NCBI GenBank assembly: GCA_905182995.1
Contig: CAJJDP010000146.1
Coordinates: 64,758 to 128,757 of the forward strand
Direction of reading: 5' to 3'
Origin: Paramecium octaurelia
Taxonomy: Eukaryota; Ciliophora; Oligohymenophorea; Peniculida; Parameciidae
Length of the DNA stretch: 64,000 nt
Below, piece after piece: positions 1 through 11,581 of the stretch. Positions within the stretch are counted from its first letter, which is position 1. Each line of letters opens with the position of its first letter. Under the pieces are notes generated by a model. It did no database searches, was not told the origin of the DNA, and saw only the letters and a program-made list of their open reading frames with translations. The position numbers and the translations under genes are program-made.

Positions 1-308
1 ATTTTGATTTTTGATCTATAATAATATTACCTATTAAAAATACCAGAAAGCTTAAATGTAAGAATGAACAAAACCCATATAATTGCAATAAATATATAGC
101 ATTAGCTTTAAGAAAGTTGAAATTAGTAATTCTTCAAGTTCAATAAATCTATCATAATATCCAATTAAGTATCTACAAAAACAATAGAAAGAAATGAATT
201 AGGTTAATCTTGTTTTATTTATGGCTGTGTAAATAGTTAACTATATATATAGCCTTATTTATCCTTGAAAATAATACATCATTTAAAATCTACTTCCTAA
301 AATTATAC

Positions 309-370
309 ATATGCATTTTCATACCCAACAGATTTGAATTCTGCCCCTTAGACCACTCGGCCAGCATGTC
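309..370 (-). tRNA. truncated tRNA-like fragment (5' part of a tRNA-Leu/Ser type gene)
   Basis: Read on the minus strand from 370, the sequence starts like a class II tRNA: a 7-nt acceptor strand GACATGC, then TGGCCGAGTGGTCTAAGG as a standard D arm, then an anticodon stem GCAGA/TCTGT with the 7-nt loop ATTCAAA. A short variable arm (GTAT, loop GAAA, ATGC) follows. No T arm (GGTTCRA) and no matching GCATGTC acceptor strand is found downstream. The loop read literally gives anticodon TCA, but a single extra A relative to a Leu(CAA) loop is the simpler reading. It is most likely a decayed tRNA-Leu relic and not a working gene. Confidence 0.5.
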
Positions 371-856
371 TATGCTGAGAATTCATATTGAGAATCAACT
401 ATTTTGAAGGATTTACATAAAATAATATATTGTTGTAGGATTAAATTTGCGTAAATTTTCAACCCATTCAAATTAACCTAACAACTTTATTATTATTTAA
501 TAAAAACTGTCCATGATATTATCCTTTTAATGAATTTCTAATAAACTATGTTATAACAAGTATTATTCGTATTCATCTAGTTACGATCTTTTATTGTTCA
601 ATAAACATTGAATGTTTTCAGTCTAATTGTATTAAAAATTTAAAAAATGCTTTCTGATCAAGATAATCCATACATATAAATTATATTATGACGATAGAAT
701 AAGCCTAATAGAATTTGTAATCAGAAATTGCCATAAAAAATATAAAAAGAGTATTCATAACGAAATAATTGTATAAAAATAATAATTAAAAGAAATTAAA
801 TGAATTAAACATAAATTTATTCTCCTAAAATTTAATAAGTCAATCAGAATTATGAA
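371..856. other. AT-rich non-coding stretch upstream of the first VIT-vWA gene
   Basis: No reading frame with plausible composition or intron pattern was found on either strand. The stretch is AT-rich and presumably holds the 5' flank and promoter of the gene starting at 857; no defined promoter motif is visible. Confidence 0.5.
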
Positions 857-3547
857 ATGAGAAGATAAAGAGAAAGGTAAATTATTAACCCTTAACAACT
901 GTTTGTTTGTTTTGAATAAAACTAAAAGAAGGCAATACCGTTGAGTAAAGTTAAATATCATTTAAAAATACATAATGGTCTTTAACTAGTGCAATTAGAA
1001 TAAATATATTCTACATAAGCCTTTAATTAGCTTTTGGATCTCGAATATGTATTTTCTATCAATGAGAATGCTGCTGTCACTAAAATGAAAGTCGAATTAG
1101 GAGATTAAATAGTTTATGGAATAGTGAAGGAAAAAGAAGAAGCAAAGCAAGAATTTGAAGAAGGGATTAAACAAGGAAAAACTATGGCATATAGCGAAGA
1201 AGATGAATAATTCCCCTAGATAAAAAGACTTAAAATAGGATAACTTGCTCCAAATAAACAATTAAGGGTCATTTTTGAATATATACAACCCTTAGATGTG
1301 TATTTGAATAAATTTTGGAAAATTGAAATATCACCAATAATAAATGAAAATTATTGCAGAAATTAATCCAATTATCAAATAGGGTTTAATAAAATTGTAC
1401 AATATTTAAATGGTATGTTTTAATTGAAAGACTTCGCTTTTGAATACACATAAGACATTGAGATCGAGTTTGACACTGGATCACCTATTACTTTTTGGAA
1501 ATCTCCAACACATTAATTGCATTCAACAAATGCCAAAGATATTGAAGGTGTACAACAAGAGAATGGCAAAAAATTAATTCTTAAATTAGATGGAGATAAT
1601 CCTGAAAACTTTAAAGCCTTAAAGAAATTTACTTTGTTGTTTTCATCGAATGATATCAATTTACCCAGAGCAATACTGAGTCATACAAATAATGATGCTT
1701 TATAGGTTTAAAAATATTGTGCCACATTAACTTTCATTCCCCAATTTAATTAGATGTCATTAGATGATGCTTATTCGCAATATCTGGATAGCATAAACTT
1801 GCCACAGAAATAAACCATTAATAGAGGGAATTATTTATTCATCATTGATAGAAGTGGATCAATGGATGGATCTAGAATAAAAAAGGCAAAACAATCATTA
1901 ATTCTATTTCTTAGAAGTTTGCCTTAAGACTCTTTATTTAATATTATCTCATTTGGTACAAATCATGCTTCCCTTTGGTAAGAATCAAGAAAATATACTT
2001 AAGGTAATTTACAAGAAGCCATTTAACATGTAAATAAGATGGAGGCAAACATGAATGGAACTAATATTTACGACCCTTTACAAAATATGGTATATAACCG
2101 TAGTTATGGACATTCAAAGGACACAACTTTAAATGTATTCTTACTAACAGATGGAGAAGATAATGCAGATCCAATCATTGAACTTGTTAAAAATAATAAT
2201 CGGGCAGAAACTAGGATATATACATTGGGAATTGGAGAAGGTTGCAGTTTTTATTTAATAAAAAGAGTTGCTGAAGTAGGAAATGGAAAGTTTCACATAG
2301 TAGGAGATGATGAAGATATTAATGAAAAGGTAATTGATTTATTGGAGGATTCATTGACTCCATATCTAGAAGATTTCAAATTAGAAACTAATGTAAAAGA
2401 AATCTCTTCAATCATTCCAAATCCTGAATCAATTGTTAGTCTAAAAAAAAATTAAGAACTCACTATTTAGATTTTATTTTCCAATTAATAAGAATTACAA
2501 AACATTGAATTTAGTATCCATTGCTATAATCCATAAGACAAATAGCCTATAAAATATTCAGTCAATTTGAATTTAAATTAATCATAAGATAATGAGTATT
2601 TTCATAAATTAGCCGCTCATAAGTTCATCACATATTATGAAAACGCAATAAAATATGGTGAATAACAAGTTAATTTTATTAAATTAAATAAATAAAATCT
2701 TGAAGTTAACGATATTGTGAATCTATCTATAGAAAATTAAATATTGAGTAATAAAACAGCATTTATTTGTGAAGTATGTGAATTAGAAGATCAATTAAAA
2801 TAGTAGGCCAGATCTAAAATCAAGATAAAAATGTAATAGAATAAAATTAACTATATAAATGATTTTCCTCCTCCTACTTGTTCTTCTATTTAGCCCTTTG
2901 GTCCTATTGCATGCTTTGCCAATGCTCCTCAATAACAAATTAGAAAGAATTGCAATATGTTTTATCCAATGGCAGCATCATCACCATTTCAACCACTCCC
3001 ACAAGGAATTCAAATAAATTGCTAGTAGCAACAACTACAAAGGCCTTAATGCCTCCAATAAAGAGCACCACCACCACCACCACCATCACTACCACTATCA
3101 CCATCACCACCACCACCACCACTACTTTCTGCTTGCAATATGTAAATTGCACCAACAATGCAAAGGCGACTATCACCAGAACAACCAATAAAGCAATCAA
3201 CTACATACTAATGTAATTATGATGACACATTTTCGACATCTTTTGGAAAATCTTAGTAGCCCGAAATTAATAATCTTACATATGAAAATTTGATGAATTT
3301 TGCCTAGGCAGATGGAAGATTTTAGATTAATAATGACATCTAAATAAAGGTCAATTATTTAAATTTAAGCAATTCCCAAGGTCTTATAGATGATGTATGG
3401 AATACTCTTTTAATATTACTCTATTTAGAAAAATTTTGTAGCCAATTTAAAAAATCATGGTAATTAATATTTTCTAAAGGAGTCTAATATTTACTTTAGA
3501 ATGGGATAGATTATAAATAAAAGAAACAGGAATTAAATTAACCTTGA
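857..3547 (+). CDS. VIT and vWA domain protein, copy 1 (896 aa)
   Basis: An uninterrupted ciliate-code frame of 897 codons ends at TGA 3545-3547. The N-terminal third resembles a VIT (vault/inter-alpha-trypsin) domain, with the segment KMKVELGDQIVYGIVKEKEE near residue 80. The middle is a von Willebrand factor A domain with the metal-binding MIDAS motif DRSGS near residue 330 and a later LLTDGEDNADP segment. A proline- and glutamine-rich linker at about 2840-3240 includes runs of six and five prolines. A conserved tail follows (NLTYENLMNFAQADGRF). Proteins of this build are usually secreted or intracellular adhesion/scaffold proteins; its exact role is unknown. The start at 857 is the in-frame ATG upstream of the region shared with copy 2; copy 2's ATG is an ATT here. 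A near-identical inverted copy lies at 39009-41702. Confidence 0.88.
857..3547. repeat. inverted duplication, arm 1 (partner 39009-41702)
   Basis: The coding region on the plus strand is repeated on the minus strand at 39009-41702. Similarity starts at the gene's 5' end, is nearly complete from about 1500 to 2830, is lost over 2840-3240, and returns at 3260-3480. Flanks outside the genes do not match by eye. Confidence 0.85.
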
Positions 3548-4016
3548 AAATGAATTAAAATACATATTATTATTAAAATAAAAATTAATGTTTAAATAAC
3601 TTATAACTTTGATAAAAAGTGATAGCTTAAGCAAAATTGGCTATTTCAACTTATTAAGTAATATTTTATCTTAAATTCTAAAAATAAAATTTAACAAGAC
3701 TTAGTACTAAAAATACTTACGGCAATAAATATTTTAGTTTGATAAATTGCTTTATATTCAATATACATACTAAGTCTTTTTGGTTTACTTCATCCAATTA
3801 CTTAAATAGCTTCAATGAAAAATTATTAAGTCCGTTTCTAAAATTATTTATTAATTAAAAATGTTAAAGGAATCGCTATGGATTATTGAGTCACTAGTTA
3901 AAGACATTATTGGATTTAGAATTTGTATATAAGAAATAAATACAATTTGGATATTTATTGATAAACGGATTAAAATTATAAATTAACACAAGATTAACAA
4001 TGATTAAACATAATTT
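3548..4016. other. intergenic, AT-rich, convergent gene ends
   Basis: About 470 bp between the end of the VIT-vWA gene and the end of the minus-strand MORN gene. No coding frame, RNA gene or repeat was recognised. Confidence 0.5.
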
Positions 4017-4581
4017 TCATTATTTTTTTCCTTTATTCCAAGTGCCTTCAGATTTATTCCCTTATCGATCTACCATAACACCCTTTCCATGTTATTTACC
4101 TTTTTTCCAAGCTCCAATATATTTATTTCCATTAGGCCAAGCCATTTCACCATCGCCATCCTTCTTGTCTGCTTTGAAACTGCCTTAAGATTAAATAAAT
4201 TTGGAACCTGAATACACTCTTCCATCTGGATAAATCATTTCCCCTTATCCATTCATTTCACCATCAGTCCAGTTGCCTTTATAAATTTTTCCATCAGTCC
4301 AAAAATATTCACCATAGCCATCAAATTTTTCATCTTTGAAATTGCCATCGTAATATTATCCGTCATTCCATCTGAATAATCCTTTTCCATTCTTTCGTCC
4401 TTCTATAAATTCGCCCTCAAATAATGAACCATTATCCCACTTGATTGTGCCTCTTCCATGCTTACCACAATATTAAAATAGATACTGGCAAATTGTTCTC
4501 CAAATCACCTACATAGACTCCTCCATCTGGGTAATCATAAGTTTCCTTAACAACCTTGTTAGTTGAACAACATGACCCCAT
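4017..4581 (-). CDS. MORN-repeat protein with lipidation signal (about 171 aa)
   Basis: Starts MGSCCS, a strong N-myristoylation site (Gly2, Ser6) with two adjacent cysteines for palmitoylation, so it is probably held at a membrane. The rest is about six to seven MORN repeats of the form YxGxxxxGxxxGxG, for example YYDGNFKDEKFDGYGEYFW and NKYIGAWKKGKQHGKG. MORN repeats bind lipids or scaffold membrane-cytoskeleton contacts. Introns are placed at 4461-4485 (25 nt) and 4184-4207 (24 nt). The second is a multiple of three without a stop, but removing it restores the repeat (VYSGSFKADKKDGDGEM). It ends at TGA 4017-4019. Its start lies 50 bp from the stop of the phosphatase gene transcribed in the same direction. 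Confidence 0.88.
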
Positions 4582-4631
4582 TTATGATAATTAATTATTT
4601 ATATTGAATTTATTTATTAATGATAATAAGA

Positions 4632-5979
4632 TCATTCTAAACTATATTCTATAAGTTGATCCAATTTTAATCTCTATGTATTAAATACTCTGATGTCTTC
4701 CTAATCCGCTGCTTCCATCAAATAAGTTGCCAAGTATTTAAGTTCTTAATCATTCTAATCATTATGCCATTCTAAGATGGGAATTCCATTTTCTATTTAG
4801 AATCCAAAAGAATGAGCCAAATTGTCAACAATCACCATGTCCTTCAATTATTTGTTCCCAACAATTCTCAAATCCTTAATAAAGAAACCATTCTTAGTCT
4901 CCATACAGTTCCCACGAGAAAGAATTCCTAAAATCCATTGTCTTTTTGGATCCAAATAATTCACTATAGCATTAGCATAGGCAGATGAAGAGGCAGTAAA
5001 GACATAAATCGTGTACAATTGACTCATTTATTGCAAGAACCACGCACAAAATGGTCTAATATTGAAGTGGATCTAAATAATTAATAAATATTACTTTGGC
5101 TTCTTCACCATAATCTCCAAATGCGGTGACTGTGACTTGTGGATTTTCTCTTTGAGAACAACTGTGGATCAAGGTTTCATCCAAATCCAACAATAGGGTT
5201 TTCGGCTTCACAATCACACACTCTGGCAATTAAACCATTTTTGACTTGATAAATTTATCAGAAGGACCCTTTAGGCATTTCTTAGCATATACTAAACCTC
5301 TTTAAGTGAGCTATAAAAATTTATTAAACGAATTCTCGCCAATGGTTGGACCGTATATTAAATGTCGAAACGGATGATTCTTCAATTTACCTTCCTGATG
5401 TTATCTGTTTTTCATCTATTCAACATCAGAATTCACATCCATTGGTTACTGTGTGTTAGAGTGTCTATATGAAATCTCATAAATATTATGTACTTCATTT
5501 TAGATTCCTTAGGTTTATCTGCCTTTGCATATTTTTACTGCATCTGTTTTGCTTGCTACTCTATATCATATTGATCCTCATTTTATTATTGCACATGTTG
5601 CATTTACTATTGGATGGTTGTTGGCTTGTCATCATCATCGTCATAATTTGGATCGTCGTTGTCTCCCTCAATTTTTTTTGCATTCACCAGATTACGAAAT
5701 TTAGAGACTTTCTGATCTAACATTTTTCAAGATTGTTTTACTTGATGGCCCGACTTTATTGTTTCGAGGCGTCTCTTTATCAGAGTCATCAGTTTAGTAC
5801 CCTGTAGCATTTTTACTGAATTGAGACATCTTACTAGGTGGTTTGCTCACTTTTTTCAACTGCTTCTCCTCCTCCTCCTTTTTGCTAGTTTCCTCCTCTG
5901 AATAAAACTATTTGTCGTTATTTAAATTCTTCAGATGTCCCACTGAAGAGCTCGCCTTAAACTTATATATATTATCCAT
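4632..5979 (-). CDS. NIF/FCP1-like (SCP-type) phosphatase, HAD superfamily (423 aa)
   Basis: Contains the HAD-family catalytic motif DLDETLIHS (DxDxT), then TIYVFTASSSAYANAIVNYL and KDMVIVDNLAHSF, the order typical of CTD small phosphatases and NLI-interacting-factor proteins. These remove phosphate from serine in the RNA polymerase II tail or other proteins. About 200 N-terminal residues are charged, Q-rich and low in complexity. Exons are 5742-5979, 5494-5716, 5095-5464 and 4632-5072; introns of 25, 29 and 22 nt separate them (5717-5741, 5465-5493, 5073-5094). The summed exons give 424 codons with TGA at 4632-4634. Family assignment is firm; substrate unknown. Confidence 0.88.
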
Positions 5980-6930
5980 CTGTAGTGATTATTTTTATTA
6001 ATTTATTTATTAAACTAATATTATTAATATTTTCATATATGAGTCAACTAGTAATCCGCATTTGTAATTTTTGTAATAAAAAAATTATATACATTTTTAC
6101 TGATAAAAATTAATTGATTAACCCCTCTTTGTTTCCAATATTTATTCTGTAGCAAAAAATATTAATTAATTATATCAATTAAAATCTCATTTGCACTAGA
6201 AATCTTTGCCTTAGAACTAAAAAATAGTCAAATTATTCTCATATTCATTGCCCATACCTCGAAAATAGCCCTATTCAAATCGAGTTATTCATTTCACATA
6301 ATTTGATTAGTAATGATAACTAAATAACAGATTCTTTCTTACTTAAAAAAAAAAATTGATTTAATTATATATTATGTAATGCACTTTGACTTAAATATGA
6401 ATATTCCCAATCGACTTATATTATAGATTCAAAATCCTTTACTAAACAATTTGGTTTAAACGAGAATAATATATAATATGGATATCAATATTTCACTAGA
6501 TAGTCTATTTAAATAAGGATTTGATGAAACAAAAGTCAAAATAATGTAATTTGATTTTGCTCACAACCTCAAATTTATTGTTGAAATTTATGTTGAACTT
6601 GCATAATTGATGATTATTATAATTGTATCAAACTTTCCTAACTCCAAATTATGGAATCAATAACTGCTTTTTCTTCTTTCAATACTTAATTTGATTTTTT
6701 GATCGATTTCAAAATATATGAAATTATTGGTATGTAAACTTAAATGAAATGCTTACCTTAAAGAAATATGAAAGTTAAGCATTTATTTTTATGTTAACTT
6801 ACATTTTTATTCTAAAATGTTATCATTTTTCATTTCAATCTTATTATATTTAAAATACAAAATGGAAATAAAATAAAATATTGATATTAAGTAATTAAGG
6901 ATAACAACAAAAAAATAAACAAAAATTTAT
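5980..6930. other. intergenic, AT-rich
   Basis: About 950 bp with no supported gene. The stretch at roughly 6180-6300 is slightly richer in GC but carries no consistent frame. It presumably holds the upstream region of the phosphatase gene. Confidence 0.4.
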
Positions 6931-7730
6931 TCAAAATTCAATTTACAAAGGAGTAGGAGCTTTATTCGCTAACCTTTGCTGAGAGATTATTAATTTTCGA
7001 ATCAAAAACCCTTTATAGCAATAACACCCATTAGTTACACCAATTATCAGTAAAAATATTACGTTCATTATGGAACTATGGCTAAATGAATATATTTACA
7101 ATGCATTCTTTAAATCGCTCTTTTATTAGCAATCATTGGATGAATTAATAGAATCTTAGGTCTTGCATTCATTATAATATAATGGAGCCTAAAATGCGAG
7201 CAAAGTTGCGATGAGATCTGCTAAGAATGTCAAACAATTAATTATCATCCAAACCGTTATTGTACATAACATTCTGTTACTGATTTATAAATTAAAATAG
7301 ATGATATTCGAGACATATAAGATGATACTATAGATATTATTAATTTAATACCTAACTATCCAAACACCTGCAGAAACTCTACAGCCATCAAATAAAAATT
7401 AAGGTAAGATTCTTGCTAAGATGAAGCCTACAATAAATAAACTAAAAATAGCATAACAAAGCTTTAAACTAAAAATATATTTCGAAAACAAACCTTTTAA
7501 GTTCTTTCTAGCTTTAGGATTCAAAGTAGGTAGGTTTCCCTATTGGTATTTCTTTTGGCATCTCTTTGCTTTCAATAATTGTGACTGAAAGGAAATCTTT
7601 ATTTGAGCTAAATTGCGATTCAGAATAGGTTTTTTTATCTGCTTGATTTATGCCTTAAGGTTAAATTGATAGTGTTACATTAATTTTCTTATGGTTCTAT
7701 CTAAGTCTAATTTTGATGTATGTTTTCCAT
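6931..7730 (-). CDS. four-helix membrane protein of unknown function (about 241-249 aa)
   Basis: Exons 7679-7730, 7494-7653 and 6931-7468 join in frame after removing two 25-nt introns (7654-7678 and 7469-7493). A further 24-nt GTA...TAG segment in the third exon is a possible in-frame intron. Four hydrophobic segments are seen, beginning LCYAIFSLFIVGFILARI and ending SIMNVIFLLIIGV. Between the third and fourth lies a polar loop with two cysteines (ECKTQDSINSSNDC). The layout is tetraspanin-like in outline, but no CCG motif is present and I do not assign a family. The N-terminus (about 60 aa) is hydrophilic and Q/S-rich. Confidence 0.72.
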
Positions 7731-8446
7731 GACTATTAATTCTAAATACAAAATTAATTTTACTAAATTATTTTGAATTATGAAATTTACTAGTTTTTAG
7801 TGTGTAACAAATTAAAATAATTATCATAATTCGCAATATAAATTGTAATTATTATAATCAGCGATAAATATTTATAATAATATGTATATATTATATACTT
7901 TTAGTTTATAATGTTATTTTCATTTAAAAATTCCTACATTGACATTCAATCAAAATATTGTTCTGATAAATATTGACATTGTATTTTGATCACTGGAATG
8001 ACACTAATTATTTAGAATTCAAGTCTATTTAAGTAGTTTAGTGGTTCAAGAAGATAGCTATTCACTTAATCAATTTATAAGAGAGGAATGTATTTGAATA
8101 ACATAGTATAATTTTTAAGTTGATTCTATTCTAATTCAAAAAGCAAGATACAAAATTAATTATTATTCATAAATAAATATATATGATTATATGCATTCTA
8201 TATACATAGGGATGTGTAGTATTATTGAAATCTAAACTTCATCTAATTAACCTAAATCTAATGTTTAAGGTTGAATATAGCATGTAATAATCGAGTTTTA
8301 AACAGTTAAAGTATTTTAATAATAATAAAAACATTATAGAACATAGAATAATTAGTACTATCTCAAAATAACAATAAAAGACATCGGAATACATATGAGA
8401 GTTGAAAATAATATTTAAATTGTATCATTTAATCTATCTTTTGATA
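7731..8446. other. intergenic, AT-rich
   Basis: About 715 bp between a start on one side and a gene end on the other, both minus strand. No coding frame was recognised. Confidence 0.4.
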
Positions 8447-10367
8447 TCACTCTGCACAATTCCTCAAGTTGAGAGGAGGAATAATTAATTAATCTCCATT
8501 AGCCGATTAAGCTCTATGATGCAACGAAGTTTATTTGAATGACTATATTTCGCTTGATAATTTATGAGAATATAATTTATATTAAGTACTTCCATTTAAA
8601 TTTTATGATTAATCCAATTTTCGTATTTAGAGTATCGAGTTATTTAAGGGACTTATGCCACTGCTATTATTGTATTTATAAATATCTTAATAACTGGAAT
8701 CTTCTAAGATGATTGATTAGTTGAAGGTTCTCTCTTTCTTCAATTATTCAATAAGATTCTTAGACGTAAAAGTATTTTAATTTTACTAAATGGGCGTTGA
8801 TTTTTTAATACTCTACACAGATTTTCTAATGACAATTTTATTTTTTATAGGATTTGAGTTTAATTCATATTTACTACTATTAGTGTTGTAGCAGGCACAA
8901 ATTGGATTGATGTGTGGTTTTAAATGGATCCTACAAAAATGAAAATGACACATATTTTATTAGAACTCTGCATTCAAACTTGTTAACTCTTCATACTTAT
9001 CTTTGATAACATTAAAAAACTCATTTTCTAAATTGTTATTGCATTGACTACTCAGCATCATGGTTGAATTAATACATCTTTGAATATGATATAAATGTGT
9101 ACTTCTTTGAAATATACTAATTGTAATCCATTACTGATTGTTGTATATATGTATTCCTCATCTTAATCTTATCGTATAGACTATCAAAATTAAGTTTAAA
9201 TTCTTCAAAATTTTATTATTATCTTTTGATAGTTTGGTAATCTAGAACACATATATTTTGATCATCCAAATCATCAAGATTGATGTTATTGAATAGAGAA
9301 GCAAACTGATTCTTTTCAATATTGCTATTATTGTATTATTAGTATTTCAACTTTAATTAATACAATGGAGATTCCAATAGCATAATTTCCTAATTTGGAA
9401 TTTTTGGTTATAAAATAAATCTTCTTTATTGCTATTTCAATTTTTCTTTGATTTATTGATATTCCCTCTTGTCATTGTATCTAACCGGCTCTTCATTTTG
9501 AATTACACTGTTAGTCATACTGATAACTGTTCCATCTTTTTTTCCATTCTAAGTGGATGATCTTGTTCTTAAATGCTCGACCAATGGATCTGGTATTAAT
9601 TTTTTCATGATCTTTTGCTTTTCAGGAGATAGATCTTTGTTAACTTAGTATGCCAAATCATCGATGTTATCTTTCAGGATTTTTCGTGAAGATGCTAACA
9701 ATGCCTTGATTAAATCAGTTATCAAATTGATCTATTTTTAGATATTAATGTTCATTTACATTTCCTTATTTTATAGCTTATTTGTATTATATTTTTAATT
9801 GGTACTCTTAATTCATTTGTTAAAAGAACCCTTGGTGTAAATTGTAGTACTATTCCAAAAATTGAACCAGACTACTAGGCGGTTAATAGGGAAGTTCAAT
9901 AAAAGATTCATTAATCAATTTCATGATATCATTTGTTTTAACAAATATATGACTAACTTTATGTATACATTCATACTTCATCTGCTCCTCGTTGTATTAT
10001 TTTGTATTTCTCATTATGCTGACAATCCAATTCTCTTTTTCTGTTCTATTTTTCTCCTCCTCTTTCAGTTTTCTTATGATCGCATATATTGTTGATCTTT
10101 CAGATTGACTTATGACATCTATGATATTTTATTCAAACAAATACTTTTAACCTTTAGTTTTAAAATCGTTTCCAAGACTTCATTTATCTTTGATTTTCTT
10201 TACATTACGGCACTTAATAATTCATCCATATGAGTTTTATAATTCTTAATACAAATTATATAAATTTTATTAATAATTTTCATAATTCTAATCACATCAA
10301 TACATTCATTAATAGATTCAAGTTTGCAATAAATATTCTAATCACAATTAGGGGGGTATGATTGCAT
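8447..10367 (-). CDS. hypothetical helical/low-complexity protein (539 aa)
   Basis: ATG at 10367 is preceded directly by an in-frame TGA, which fixes the start. Introns are 10119-10144 (26 nt), 9732-9759 (28 nt) and 9078-9102 (25 nt); the four exons sum to 540 codons. The N-terminal half is helical with a short charged coiled coil (RKLKEEEKNRTEKENW). The C-terminal half is rich in Q, N and S and ends in a basic tail. There are no transmembrane segments and no domain that I recognise. The neighbour upstream, in the same direction, ends 69 bp away and is similar in composition. The two could be one gene with an unrecognised junction, but the TGA between them is clean. Confidence 0.75.
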
Positions 10368-10435
10368 TCACATAAAAAAGTATATACTAAAAAAATATTT
10401 TATATAATGTGCTATAAATATAAATTGATGATTTA

Positions 10436-11581
10436 TCAATTTTCTATTGATAATTTTTGATCAACTGAGTATATACCCAGACAAGCATTAACAAATTCTT
10501 CAATTTATTAAGGATTGGCAAGATGGTTTTAACTAAATCTTTAATCTTACTTGACTTGTTATTTGTAGTATTTGCATTTTTTGGTTTCCTTCTTTGATAA
10601 ATATTCTGAATTATTTAGATTTGAATCTAAATTGAATATGGGTTTGACAAGTTTTTAGAAGAAAGTCCATTTTTACTTATTATCTTGCTAAATATCTTTC
10701 TTATTTATTATATCTTCGATTTTATTTTGGATGAACTATAATTATATATTTATTTCAGGATCTTTACATAGTTCTATGATGTTGTCGATGGAAATGCCAA
10801 TAGTTTTTTTCATTTTTGGAAACTTCTTCATTTTATTTTCAGTATTTTATTTTAATGATTGAACTATATGCACGAATTCTTCTAAGGCATCGATATGATT
10901 TAACAAAGTAGCATCTATCTCTTTTGATTTACATTATTATTTAATTGATTACATTTCACGCCAAAAATCTGTAAACTTCATTGTTCTATTTATTTGTTCA
11001 ACTATTTGCATATTCTTACAGTTAATTTTAAACATGCTTAATTTAGAACTAAGTTCGTTGTCTATTGGGTTTTAATATTATTTATTTATTTTCTATAACT
11101 TCTCTATAGAGAAATTTCTACAATTTAATAATTTTAAGGGTTGATTAAAGTCAAAAATCTTATCCCAATTGGAATACTTCATCTCATATATTTAGTCAAG
11201 TTATTTAATATCACTTTGACGAATCCATAGTTTACACAAAATAAACAAATATTTTGGATACATGTTTTGAATGGCAGTTATCGATGTAGAACTAAAAAAG
11301 GATTCATAATTTTCTATGTTAATTGTTTGAGTGATTTTTGGAAATTTTTCCTTCAACCATTAGTAATCTAACTCTTTTTAGATAGCCTGTTTTGCTACGT
11401 TGTCTTATTCACTCTTAACTTTTTGCTACTAGATAAAATATGACTATTATGTAAAAGCATTCTTTTCTTATTCTTCCTCTTGACCATATTCTTTCAACTA
11501 AGAATTTTCTTCTAATTCAGAATCTTTAGCCTATTATAAGGTGTCAATTAGTTGTTAATCTTTAGAAATATTGTTCATCAT
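10436..11581 (-). CDS. hypothetical Q-rich helical protein (381 aa)
   Basis: One uninterrupted frame of 382 codons from ATG 11581 (a second ATG follows at once) to TGA 10436-10438. The first 60 residues are acidic and Q-rich, then comes a region with aromatic residues (FLFILCKLWIRQSDIKQL), then further predicted helices and a basic C-terminus. No signal peptide, membrane segment or known domain was seen. It lies head-to-tail with the next gene on the minus strand, 68 bp apart. Confidence 0.72.

Noticed and set aside
309-370. Selenocysteine tRNA (anticodon UCA)
   Set aside because: The D-arm is that of Leu/Ser tRNAs, the acceptor start is not GCC, and the T arm is absent; a truncated tRNA relic fits better.
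2940-3216. ORFs on both strands with long Val or Thr runs
   Set aside because: They are other-frame readings of the CCA/ACC repeat that encodes the proline run of VIT-vWA copy 1.
8447-11581. A single gene covering both minus-strand frames
   Set aside because: An in-frame TGA ends the first at 10436 and another TGA directly precedes the second ATG; no splice site that removes both was found.
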